Assembly: GCA_026545225.1 (NCBI GenBank)
Contig: CM048852.1
Span: 14,232,146 to 14,296,145, forward strand
Source of the DNA: Cornus controversa
Lineage: Eukaryota; Streptophyta; Magnoliopsida; Cornales; Cornaceae
Direction of reading: 5' to 3'
DNA length: 64,000 bases
A program made the translations under genes and the position numbers. The notes below the pieces were generated by a model. That model saw only the letters and a program-made list of their open reading frames with translations, was not told the origin of the DNA and searched no databases. Each line of letters begins with the position of its first letter. Positions within the stretch are counted from its first letter, which is position 1. Of this stretch, positions 22,594 through 34,156 are shown in pieces.

Positions 22594-25500
22594 ATGGCTT
22601 CTTCTTCTTCTTCTTCTTCTTTACCTCGATGGAATTATGATGCCTTCTTGAATTTTAGAGGCGAAGACACCCGCAAAAACTTTGTGGACCATCTCTATAT
22701 GGCTTTGTACCAGAAAGGAATTTACACTTTCAAAGATGACGAGAAACTTGAGGGAGGAAAATCAATTTCTCCGGAACTCCTCAAGGCTATCAAGGAATCC
22801 AGAATTGCAGTCATTGTTTTCTCCGAAAATTATGCATCCTCCTCATGGTGCTTAGATGAATTGGTGGAGATCATTCAATGTAAGAACAAAATGGGACAGA
22901 TAGTTTTGCCAATCTTCTACAACGTGGATCCCTCACAAGTACGATATCAAAAGAGAAGTTTCGCAGAAGCATTTGGCGAGCATGAAAAAACTTTTGGGAA
23001 GAAAAACGACAAGGTGCAAAGGTGGAGGGCAGCTTTGAACGAGGCATCAAACTTAAGCGGGTGGGAGTTAGAAACTACAGAAAATGGGTAATTATACTAA
23101 TTACCAACTCAAACTATAATATTTCATATGCTTCTATCAATATTTAGCTTAATTGTTTTATTTTATTCTATTTATTGTTTGGGGGTTGAAAAACCAAGAT
23201 AAACTTCATCAATATTAACATCCTTAAGAAAAATCAAATAGAAATGGGTCCAAGATATATAAAAAACTTTTTCACGTATATTACGAAATTTGAACACCAA
23301 TATCTACCTCGTGGTTACCCCAAGTAATTATTATATCAAGAAATTAGTTCCGGTTATGAATAGAAGTGCATCATAAGATAAAATTGTAAAACTGGTTGTG
23401 CTTTCAATGTCCGAGGTTAATTAAAAGCAAACATGTAGCACAATTTATATTAGCAAATAACTTTTTTTTTTTTTTGCTGAGATAAATTGCACAATAGCAT
23501 ATACTTCTACTCCAATTATTATATATTATTATTAATATTCTTACAAATGACACACATTTTGCCCCATGTTGACTAAAATCCTCAACCTCTAAATTTGGAG
23601 GACAAGAGATCAAATTGATACAACCAGAAACTAGAATTCACTATCTTATTTAATCCTCAACCTCTCAAGTTGCGTTTTTTGTTATATGCACTCAGTTGCT
23701 TACTTCCTCATTTTTCTTCTTTTTTTTTTCTTTTTCTAATTATAATCAAATTATTCAGATTAAAATTCAATTTATATCAAAACTATTTAGATTTATTATT
23801 AAGATTTATAAGTTTCATTTACCAAAATGATAAAAAAAAAAAAAAAAAGTTCATTTGACGTTTAATTGATAGGTAGGTTGAACTTAATTTTGTCATTATG
23901 ATATGAGTGACCTTTTCGGTTGAGTAATTTGGTCCATAAAAGAACTAAAATACTTTGTCCAGTGGTATATCCTCCTCCTCCTTTTAAATGTAATGGGGTG
24001 GATCAAGTCTCAATGAGACAAATGTTTGAGCTCCTTGACTTACCTAACAAAAAAAAGAATGATCCATAATTAAATTTGTTTTTATTTGTTTGTATATTTT
24101 GAATACATTTCTTAAATCAATTGTATTGGATGATAATTGGGTCGGACCCGGAATCATAGTAAGTTCAGTTTGAATCTGAATGAGAGTGATGGTAAGTTTC
24201 TTTCGCTTTAGAAATTAATGAGCAAGAAGGCTGCATCCAATATAGGTGATCACAAGGTTCCAGTTGGACGGAAAGTGAAGGTCAAAAAAATTGTGTATCC
24301 ATAGAGGAGCAAGCTTAGAAGACCCATTCATGCTATCCTTGAACATTTGAATACTATATTATGAATTCGTTTTTTTCCTTTTTTCATTTGGGCTTTTATG
24401 AATTCTACATTTGAATACTATAGAACTAACAATGCAGAAGTAGCCTTCCGACATTATATTTGTTATATTTCTAATATCTTTTGTCTCATTGTTAATAAGT
24501 ATGTGACTCCCTAGCTACTAGCACCACTTGTGCATCCACCGTGATACTTCTATAGAAATTTATATAAATGGTATCGCGATTTGGGTTGTAAAGTTTCACC
24601 TCTTATTTTTATTGTTACAATATGGGTAGGAACATTTCAAAGATTTATTAATCTTTTTTTAATATTTTGAATTACGAGTTTATTATTATTTACCCATATA
24701 TAGTTATAATTGACAGAACTATTCATTATAGAAACTTCAATTTCATTTCTCTTATTAGTACAATCAAACCAACTAGATTTGTTTTAATGTGCTTTGTACT
24801 TGATAGGCATGAGGCAAAGTTTATCAAAGAAATTGTTGGACATATTTTAAAAGTTTTGGGGCGCGTACCGCTATACGTTTCCAGGTATGAAGTGGGGATA
24901 AATTGTCATGTGGATGACATGATCACTTTGCTCGACATTAATGGATCAAAAGATTTGCGAATTGTGGGGATTTGTGGTATCGGTGGAATAGGTAAAACAA
25001 CTATTGCCAAGGCTGTTTTCAATCAAATATTCGATCAATTTGAAAGTTATCATTTCATTGGCAATGTAAGAGACAAATCAAAAAAGCATGGTCTAGCTTA
25101 TCTCCAACAACAACTCTTGAAAGACATTCTGAAGGAAAAAGATTTAGAAATATACGAAGAAGACCGAGGAATCAATGTGATAAAGCAAAGACTCTGTCAC
25201 AAGAAGGTTCTTGTAGTGCTTGATGACGTGGATGATGTGAAACAATTACAAAAATTAGCCGGGGGAAAGGATTGGTTTGATTTTGGAAGTAGGATCATCG
25301 TAACAACTAGAAATGAACATTTATTGGTAGATAATAAAGTTGATCATGTAATATATAGGGTTAAGCTATTGAATGACGATGAGGCTCTTCAACTTTTTAG
25401 TCATCATGCATTCACTAGAAATTATCCCGCGGAAGATTATTTGGAACTCTCAAGGGCTATAAGTGATTATGCCGCTGGCCTTCCGTTAGCTCTTGAAGTT

Positions 25501-27413
25501 TTGGGCTCTTTTTTATTTGAAAGAAGTATAAAAGAGTGGGAACATGAATTGAATAATTTGAAAAGAATTCCTAATAGACAAATTCATGATGTTCTGAAGA
25601 TAAGTTTTGATGGTCTTGGTGATACAGAGAAGGATTTATTCCTCGATATTGCTTGTTTTTTCAAAGGAGATGACAAAGATTATGTAATGAATATACTGAG
25701 CAGTAATGGGTTTCATCCACGAATTGAAGTTCTTATTGAACGATCCTTGATAACTATCTCAGACCGGAACAAACTGCTAATGCATGATTTAATAGAAGAA
25801 ATGGGTAAAGAAATTGTTCGACAAGAATCACCCGATGATCCTGGCAAACGGAGTAGGCTGTGGTTTTATAAAGATATCTATAAAGTGCTCGAGGATAATA
25901 TGGTATGTTCTAATAACTACATATAAGTTTATTTTCACATCCAAATAGTTCAAAAAAGCTAGACTTTACTTTTATCTTCTTTTCACATTAAGAGTTATAA
26001 ACTAGTATAATTCTAATAAGATTTTAACATTATGTTGCAACTTACAACATGTTTTTCTTAATTAGGTGACATATTCAATTAAAGGAATTATGTTGAAATG
26101 GCCACATGACCGTACAGTAGAGGAGTTACATATAAATGTTGATGCTTTTGTGGAGATGAAAAAACTTAAATTCCTCAAACTCGGAGGCCTAGTACGGGTT
26201 TCTGGACCCATTAAATATCTTTCAAATGAATTATGCTATTTTGATTGGGACGGTTGCCCGATTTTGCCATCCAATTTTCGTCCACGAAATCTGTCCCATC
26301 TTGACGTTCGTCGTAGCCAAATGAAAGAAATTTGTTTTTCCGTTAAGGTATGATCATATTTTATTTACACAATTATTTACATATGAATAGTATTGTCGGG
26401 TTCATTGAAACTAATTTATTTCTCGCATTGCTTATTTGTTCAACAGCTAGAGCACTTAAAGTTCCTCAATCTCAGTGGCTCTCCAGATTTGAACAAAATT
26501 CCTGATTTGTCCTGTTTTCCATGTCTCGAGGATTTAGATCTTAATGGATGTACGAATCTAGTTGAGGTTCAACTTTCTAGTGGAGTTCACAAGAAGCTTG
26601 TTGTAGTGAATCTCAGTGGATGTGAAAACCTGACAAGTCTCCCAAGAAGCATTAAGTTGGAAAAATTGAAAGATTTTAATCTATCACAATGCTCAAAACT
26701 TGAGAAGTTTTCGGAAATTCAGGGGGACATGGAGTGTTTGGGCGAGCTCGATTTAACAGGGACTGCAATAACAGAGTTACCATTATCAATGGAACATCTT
26801 AGTGGACTTCGGGTTTTATCTCTAGATGGCTGCCAAAAGCTTAAAATTGTTCCAAGCAACATTTTTTCTAAAATGAAGGATTTATCAAGACTCTACATGG
26901 GAGGAACTGCTGTGAAAGAGTTACCATCGTCCATCGTACACTTGAGCAAACTTTATTACTTTTTTCTCCATGATTTTCAAGGAGGGCCATGTTCAACTTA
27001 TCATCAACTAGAAGTGGTCTCTCATTTAGGCAATTTATCAGAATTAAATCTCAGCAATTGCAATTTATCAGAAGAATTCTTTCCCAATGATATTAGCGGC
27101 CTATCGTCATTGTATCACTTAGATCTAAGTGGAAACAATTTCATTAGCATACCAGAAAGCATCAGTCAACTCACAAACCTGTTCTTCCTTGATTTGTCAT
27201 ATTGCAGAAGCCTTCGATCAATACCACCACTTCCATCATCTATAAGATATGTTTCAGCACATGGTTGCGAATCATTGGAACGTTATTCGTTCCAACCAAG
27301 TGTAGGCCGTCGAGACGATAGGCACTATGAATTCAGTGAGTGCCACAAATTGTTTATCGAACAGAGAAACAGCATTTCAAATGAATTATTAGAAAGTCAG
27401 TTTCAGGTTCCTA

Positions 27414-27448
<35 letters not shown>

Positions 27449-28056
27449 GTATGTGTGTATCAGAAACTCAGCTTCTCGATATTTTTATGGTACAGAAAAT
27501 TGGTCAAATAATTATTCCAGGAAGTGATATTCCACATTGGTTCAAGCATAAGAGCGAGGGTGAGAGCATTTCAGTGCGTTTGCCGGTGGGTGATCATAAT
27601 AACGTCAAAGGAATTGTGGTCTGTGCTGCTTTCGAATGCGATTGTGGTTTGTCATCAATTTGGTTTAATCTCAAAGTCAATGGTTACAAAGTCGAGAGTT
27701 CTAAGAATGAAGTTCGTGATCAGCTGAACTTCTGTAGTGTATATGGGAATGTTTGCATGTTAGAACACATCGTTTTGATTCAGATAACGGAATATGATGA
27801 AGGTGTGACGGAAGATGAATATGAATATGAAGATGAAGATGAAGATGAATATGAATATGACTATGATGGAAGGTCACCAATTAAAAATTTGATGAAGCTG
27901 ATGGAAGGTCAACATCAAGATGGCTGTTACATTGAGGCTTCAATTAGACCCACTCCCTTCGAACGGAGACCACTGAAGGTCAAGAAAATGGGTATCCATC
28001 TTGTAATGGAGGAGGAGGAGGACCAAGCTGAGACCACGACGGAGCAAGGCGAGTAG
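22594..28056 (+). CDS. TIR-NBS-LRR (TNL) disease resistance receptor, five exons
   Basis: This is an intracellular immune receptor of the TNL class. Exons with consensus GT-AG borders: 22594-23087, 24807-25902, 26066-26347, 26447-27406, 27496-28056; joined they give 1130 residues with no stop, a normal TNL length. The TIR domain (about 12-165) has FRGEDTR and SSWCLDELVEI, whose Glu matches the catalytic NADase Glu. NB-ARC follows: P-loop GIGGIGKTT (about 222), kinase-2 VLVVLDDVDD, RNBS-B GSRIIVTTR, GLPLAL and MHDL (about 490). Exon 3 (KGIMLKWP, AFVEMKKLKFL) links to LRRs in exon 4 (625-944). Exon 5 opens with the C-JID motif PGSDIPHWFKHKSEGESISV, then an acidic tract (1049-1067). The ATG at 22594 is preferred; the frame upstream has no other ATG. 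Splice sites are inferred from sequence only. Confidence 0.93.
23088..24806 (+). other. TNL intron 1
   Basis: The donor is AATGG|GTAATT and the acceptor TTGATAG|GCATGAG; phase 2 joins to complete Gly-165 before HEAKFIKEIV. At 1.7 kb it is the longest intron, as is common between TIR and NB-ARC exons. It holds poly-T runs, a possible tRNA-derived SINE fragment (about 23955-24050, GTCCAGTGGTAT then GGATCAAGTCTC), and 24255-24310, which resembles the gene's 3' flank at 28322-28372. Confidence 0.85.
27808..27870 (+). repeat. Coding microsatellite for an acidic DE/EY tract in the TNL gene
   Basis: GAT, GAA and TAT codons alternate in the last exon, encoding EDEYEYEDEDEDEYEYDYD after the C-JID domain. 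Such tracts are not a standard part of TNLs. The low-complexity DNA suggests growth by replication slippage. Function unknown. Confidence 0.9.
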
Positions 28057-28770
28057 ACCCAACCACGTATATGTTGTTTTAGTTTCATCATGGGATTAAA
28101 TCTTAGAATCCACATGATGTAACTTAATGGTCTGCTTATATGGGATTCAATATGTTGTATGAGTTCCTTGACATTACTTTTGGCATTGTTTTGGGAATAC
28201 ATTAGTGGCTGTTACATAATTAATTAGTGCCATAGAGAGAGAATACATTAAATCTGTTATTTCAGGATCCCCTGTTTGGTGGCTGTTACATAATCAATTC
28301 ACTTCCACTGCATTCTGTATAGGTTCCCATCGGATGGAAAGTGAAGGTCAAAACAATTGGGAATCGGTAGAGGAGGTTATATCCAAGAATTAGATTCTCT
28401 CTCTCCCACTCTGACTCCCGGTATGAAATTTGGTTTCTTATATTGGCACCATTAGATTCGTACTTTAGCCACATATTGTGTACTTTTACTTTTTTTATGT
28501 TCTGTTCAGTTGGGATTATAATATATACTAGCATTGATTGATATATTTCTGTTCACTTAATTTTATATGTAATCATGGGAATAAATATTTGCATCCACAT
28601 GACATAACTTGTTTGTTTATATGGGATTCAATATGCTGAGTTCCATGACCTTACTTTAGGCATTGTTTTGCACAAATTTGTGAACACGTTATAAGGTGAC
28701 ATGTGGCTTTGCAAATTTAATGGTGGCCCATGTTTTAACAATCAATTTATGGGTATTACATTGGTCTCAT
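28057..28770 (+). repeat. Duplicated 3' flank of the TNL gene
   Basis: 28085-28200 and 28570-28680 share ATCATGGGA, ATCCACATGA, CTTATATGGGATTCAATATG, GAGTTCC.TGAC and CATTGTTTTG in order, so the 3' flank is duplicated in tandem. Within it GTGGCTGTTACATAATTAAT (28206) recurs at 28280. This probably contains the 3' UTR; no clear polyadenylation signal stands out. Confidence 0.65.
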
Positions 28771-29735
28771 AGACTGATATACAATGAGGGATTTGCCGTT
28801 TGTATAAGGCTTGTTTGGGTGCCGAATCTTCATGGGTCAATTGTATACTGATGGACCACGGAGTTGTAGTCTTGTGCATAGCTAGAGCAACAGTGCTCAA
28901 ATGGAGGTATCAGCGTTCAACACGGCAGCAATGTCGCTGCCCATTGTGGCACCCACAGTTGGGTCTTTTGGGGGTCATTTGGCCTGTTGAACTTTTCTGG
29001 AGTGGGGGCGCCAATGGTGGTGGTGGTGGGAAGTCGATGGTGGTGGTGGTCGGGAGAGGTGGGACGTCAATGGTGGATATTGAACATAGAGAGACGGAAA
29101 GAAAGAGTGAGAAATCGACTGAATGTCCTTTTTGGACATTTTATTTATTTTTATTATTATTATTTTATTTTGTTTTAAGGGTATTTTAGACATTTTAATT
29201 GGCAAATTGTCAATTTGTCCTTATTTGAACAATTTTAAAAATATAAGGTGTTAATTGAACGGCAGGACTATTTGCACATTCTGTATATAGCAATAGTGTT
29301 TTTTTGCACTTTACCCTTGAATTAATATAAAAAAATTTCAAGTAATACATTTTAAAAAAGGAAGTTGCATATATTCGACACAACCTAAGAAAGCTATTTT
29401 ACATTATTCCTGCTGAACCAAACTAATGGAGGGAAGGACCACTGTTCTTTCCCTCGGGGTATTTTCTCATCTCCTCTATTCTCCTACCGTCCCTTACTCA
29501 AATTTTCATCCTACCCAAAAGTACATCTGTATCAGGTTTATTATGTTGTTTTAGTTTCTAAAATTAAATTCTTGCAGTTTCAATTATCAAAATTACAATT
29601 AGCTTCCCATTTTCTCATGACTCAAGTAAGAAGAAACTGAGAACCAAACTTTTTTTTCTTCTCTCCTCTAAATGGAAAAATGGTTTGGTGGCATTTGCAA
29701 TTGTTCCCCGATTAAGAAGATAGTGGAGTCAAATT
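28771..29735. other. No gene recognised; GGT-rich tract
   Basis: A (GGT)n tract at about 29013-29060 makes short open frames on both strands that look spurious. AT-rich sequence follows. I recognise no domain. Confidence 0.45.
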
Positions 29736-32333
29736 TGTAATACCCCGAAAATTTAGACGTCAATTATTTTAAAATTTGAATTACTTTATATTATTTTATT
29801 AATTCATGTGAAATGCCTTGTCTCTATTTTTATTATTTTACGTGAGTCGTTTTTCCTTTATATGCATTTTATCATTTCATGTGAATTGTTGGGTTTTATA
29901 TATTTTATTATTTTATTTGAATTGTTTTGTCTTTATAGATTCTTATTATTTTCTATGAATTGCTTTGCTTTTATATTTTTATCATTTTATATGAATTGTT
30001 TATTGATTGTGTATTATTTAATTTAAATCTTTTAAATGCTTTAAATTGGGTTAGGGAGGAATGTGGGCACGTGCAGCGTGATGGGGAAGAAGCCCCAGGT
30101 CCCTCCCCACGTGCTTGGCTAGTGCGTGGCGCCTGCGTCGGGAAAAGACTTTTTGGGCCCCACTCGCCGAGGCCCACCTCTGGGTCCAATATGAGTCAAT
30201 TACGAATTATCCGTCTATTTTTTTAAAATTTTTTGAAACTTTTTAAAATTTTGAAAAATCATTTTTAAAAGTACTTTTATTATTCCAAAAATTCCCAAAA
30301 TTTTATGTCAACTTCGTGGGGGTTTAAGGAGCTTGGGTTTTAAATTTCATGTCGAAATGATTTTCCCTTGTTTTAAATTAAATTTTAAAATGTATAAAAA
30401 TTGAATTTTTCACCTTCTTATATTTTAGAAAATACATAAAAATTTCCAAAAATTCATAAATTTTTACTATAACTTTCTCGAGATTAAATGAACTTGGATT
30501 TAAATTTTCATTCCGAAATGAGCTTCCCTTGTAGTTGAATGGATTTTTAAAATGTCTAAAAGTTGGGTTTTCACCTTCTTTTATTTTAGAAAATATTTTA
30601 AAATTCTAAAAAATTCTAGAAAAATTCAAGTAACCTTATAGGGATAAAATACATCTGGGTTTTAAATTTCAAGTAAAAATGAGTTTCCCTTGTGGTTGTA
30701 TCGGTTGTAAAAGTATGCCTCAAGCTATGTTTTATTTTCTTTTTACAGAAAGATATTTTTTTAAATTTTTGAAAATTTTGGAAAATTTCAGAATGATTAA
30801 ATAGGGTTCTTAGAAGTAGAATAGGCCCAGAAACCTATATTAGAATTAGGTTTATACTCCCTCAAAGATTTGAGTGCATTAGAGGCTTGATTGGGTATTT
30901 GATCCTATAATGGATGGTTGTGTTATTTTTTTTGTCTTAACTGTTTTCTTCTTTAAGTTATAATTATCCATGTTACACTTGGTATAGTTTATTTGGGAAT
31001 GAGTTTTCTCCTTGTGATGTTTGGATATTTGATTATTTAAATCCTTGTGTCTTGTGCATTTTCAATAATTGTGCACCTTATTCTTATTTATGTTGTAATT
31101 TGGTTTGGGAGGCATGTAAGGATTGCCGGGGCATGTTAGGATAATACGTATCTAAAATTAAAGGAGGCATATATGGATTGTCAGGGCATATCAGGATTGC
31201 CAATACCTATTAAGATATCTAAAATTAAAGGAGGCATGTAAAGATTGCCAGGGCATATCAGGATTGCCAATACCTATTAAGGTATCTAAAATTAAAGGAG
31301 GTATGTAAGGATTGCCGAGGCATATCAGGATTGCCAATACCTATTAAGGTATCTAAAATTAAAGGAGGCATGTAAGGATTGTCGGGGCATATTAGGATTG
31401 CCAATACCTATTAAGGTATCTAAAATTAAAGAAGGCATGTAAGGATTGCCGGGGCATATCAGGATTGCCAATACCTATTAAGGTATCTAAAATTAAAGGA
31501 GGCATGTAAAAATTGCCGGGGCATGTCAGGATTGCAAATACCTATTAAGGTATCTAAAATTAAAGGAGGCATGTAAAAATTGCCGGGGCATGTCAGGATT
31601 GCAAATACCTATTAAGGTATCTCAAATTTAAGGAGGCATGTAAGGATTGGCATGAGCATGTCAGGATTGCTTTAACTTGATAAAATATATGCGTATGTTT
31701 CTGTATTCTGAACTTAAAGAATGTGTTCATTGCTTTATGATAAGGGTTTTAATGGAACATGGTAAAAGATGACTTTTATTTTGAAAACATGAACTGAATA
31801 AGGAATGACCTGAATGTTTACACCTATATTTATCTCTTGTGTCCCTCCCATTGAGGGTATGTATATTGGTTCTCTGATTAGGATGCAGTAGCTAGAACTT
31901 ACTCGTGGGTTTAACCCACTTTGTTGATATTTCAGGTCCCAAGTAGGTTCCACCGCGAGGATAGAGTATTAGGGTTGGTTGTGGCAGATATCTCCTCTCA
32001 TCTGTCTCAGGGTAGGAATTCATCTTCTTCTTCAAGAGTTCAAGCCATGATCTTTATGGAGGTTTTGTTTATTGGTTTTAATTTAGGGTTGCAATTTTTT
32101 GTTCATTCTAGTTAAGGGGTCCTTGGGTTACGGGACTTCCAAATTGTAATACCAGACACGTACTCAATTATTTAATATTTATATTAATTCAGAGAGACTT
32201 TCTTTCCCGCTTTTAGATTTTATTTCATTATGTCTTTTGTCCTCTATGCTTGTTCTTATCAGTTGTTAGTATTTTCCAAGTTTTGTGTATGAGACTAGCT
32301 ACCTCATGCGCGAAATTTTGTGGGGGTATTTCA
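29736..32333 (+). repeat. 5' LTR of gypsy element D
   Basis: It begins TGTAATACCCCG and ends GGGGGTATTTCA, a near-mirror of the start, and is followed after two bases by a tRNA-iMet primer site. Its length is 2598 bases. It includes a GC-rich island (30060-30190) and a nine-copy 67-bp minisatellite. No 3' partner LTR of this family is visible in the window. Confidence 0.85.
31108..31676 (+). repeat. 67-bp minisatellite inside the LTR of element D
   Basis: Nine units start at 31108, 31163, 31230, 31297, 31364, 31431, 31498, 31565 and 31632. The first interval is 55 bases and the others are exactly 67. Each carries GGAGGCATGTAAGGATTGCC, then CAGGATTGC, then TACCTATTAAGGTATCTAAA. The last unit is partial. 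The motif CCTATTAAGG is an internal near-palindrome. Confidence 0.95.
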
Positions 32334-32335
32334 TT

Positions 32336-32347
32336 TGGTATCAGAGT
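32336..32347 (+). other. Primer binding site of element D (tRNA-iMet type)
   Basis: TGGTATCAGAGT differs by one base from the complement of the 3' end of plant initiator tRNA-Met and lies two bases after the LTR. It sets the plus orientation. Confidence 0.88.
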
Positions 32348-32485
32348 ATTCCAGGTTCAAGTGTCCTTGGGTTTTAAGGGTCCCTCGTAAGGTGTCTTCC
32401 ACGTTGCGTATTCTGATAAATAGAATCTAGGTATAGGACTTGTGGTACTTCATACGTTTTAGTCTATTATTGGGGTTTTATCCAG

Positions 32486-33070
32486 ATGCCACCCCATAGG
32501 AGGAGGAATGCGAACCACAACTAGAGTTAGGACAATGTTCAGGGTGAAAATGCTGAACTTCCTCCCGATTTGGCAACCATGATCGCTTAGGCTGTAGCTA
32601 CAGGAGTGGAGATTGCTCTTTAGAGTCAGGAGCCACCACAACAGCCACTGAAATGGAACATGGTCCATTACTAATAGAACAACCTAATAGTTGAGAAGGA
32701 TTCAAAACTCTTTCACAAGAGGGAGTTCCTAAACTTATTGTAGAGGGGCAGAACAGTCGTAGGGTATGAGCATGAGTAAACCAATTTATCTTTGTTTGCA
32801 CCTGAGGAGGTGAACACTGAAGAGAAGAAGGTGAGTTGTTTCGTGAATGTTTTGATTTAGCCTACTCGATAGGTCATTGTGGCTAATCTAGCTTATTCCA
32901 CTTATACTTAGGTGGTTGATGCTACATTGCGGCAGTGTCAAATAAGGAGGGATTTTAAGGACAGGGGGATAAACAAAATGATAGATACTCTGCTAGTCAG
33001 ATAGTGGAAAAGAAAAATAGAAATAACATGGTAATCTGTTCAACAAATGAACTATGGGAAGGTCTACAAC
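32486..33070 (+). pseudogene. Element D: gag remnant
   Basis: It starts MPPHRRRNAN, the common beginning of this gypsy lineage, then shows LPPDLATMIA and later FAPEEVNTEEKKVSCFVNVL with many stops and frame changes. The zinc knuckle is not recognisable. Confidence 0.65.
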
Positions 33071-33080
33071 GTTATGACAT

Positions 33081-34156
33081 ATGATGAGTAGGCTCCTTAG
33101 GCGATATCACTCTTTTGTGTCTCAGCCGTTTGTTAGGATATCAGGTATACTTACTCAATCATGTAGTTCTCCACTTACTATAACTACACCATTGGGAGTT
33201 ACTACGGTATTACGGGAATGCTGTAGTCAAGTCACTATAGGCGTTGGCAGACTCAGGTTCTTGGCGGACCTATTGGTCCTAGACATAAATTCATATGATG
33301 TCATATTTGGGATGGATTGGTTATCACATTACCATGCTCAAGTTAATTGTCACGATAAGACAATTGTTTTGCTATACCAGGTTAGGAGATGTACTTGATT
33401 GCTATGCCGCAATCAAAGGGAGGGTCTAGAACGCACCTATTCTTTATCAACGAGGAGTCTCCAGAAGGAACCAGGTATCCTTAGATTATATTCCAGTGGT
33501 ACGAGACTTTCAGGATGTGTTTTAGGAAATTTCAAGACTACCACCGAGTCGTGAGATAGACTTTGTAATTTACTTAGCTTCAGGCACCAGGCATACTTCT
33601 AGGTTAGAGGATGACCATGCCAGACATCTTCGTATCATTTTTCAGGCACTAAGAGATCACTAGTTATATGCAAAGTTTGAGAAATGTGATTTCTGGCAGA
33701 GGAAGGTGAAGTTCTTGGGTCATGTAGTATTTGAGAAGGGATAGCGGTCGATCCTAGCAAGGTGTTTGCGGTATTGGAGTGGGGGTAACCTTCCTCACCC
33801 ATAGAGATTTGTAATTTTCTAGGATTAGCTGGTTATTGTTGTAGGTTCATTCAGGGTTTCTCTAAGATTGCTAGCCTTCTCACCCATTTAACTAAAAAGG
33901 GTGTGCCTTTCGTTGGGATGTTTCTTGTCAGGCAGCATTTGATGAGTTGAAGAGTAGGTTGATAATTGCACATGCCCTAGCTACTCATCAGAGTGGCATT
34001 GAGTACTTGGTATTCATCGATGCGTCATTGTAAGGTCTGGAGTGTGTGCTGATGCAGGAGGAGAGGCCGATATCTTATGCTTCACGTAAGCTTAAGCCTT
34101 ATGAGCTTAATTACCTGGTTCATGACTTGGAGTTGGCAGCCATGGTTTTCTAGTAT
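33081..34156 (+). pseudogene. Element D: protease, RT and RNase H remnants
   Basis: The protease part reads HSFVSQPFVRISG, LVLDINSYDVIFGMDWLSHY and HAQVNCHDKTIVL, but the catalytic DSGA just before HSF is gone. Linker DYIPVVRDFQDVF and SREIDFVIYLASGT lead into RT, which then jumps to DDHARHLRIIFQALRDH and YAKFEKCDFWQRKVKFLGHV. The fingers and palm including YxDD are deleted. Next come LAGYCCRFIQGFSKIASLLT and, in another frame, [20 protein letters not shown] of RNase H. Integrase is missing; sequence stops matching at about 34156. Confidence 0.85.

Noticed and set aside
28800..29205. Gly/Val/Trp-rich and Ser/His-rich frames on both strands
   Set aside because: They arise from a GGT microsatellite read in several frames; no conserved domain.
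31108..31676. CRISPR-like regular repeat array
   Set aside because: Units are contiguous 67-mers without variable spacers, in plant DNA inside an LTR; a minisatellite explains it.
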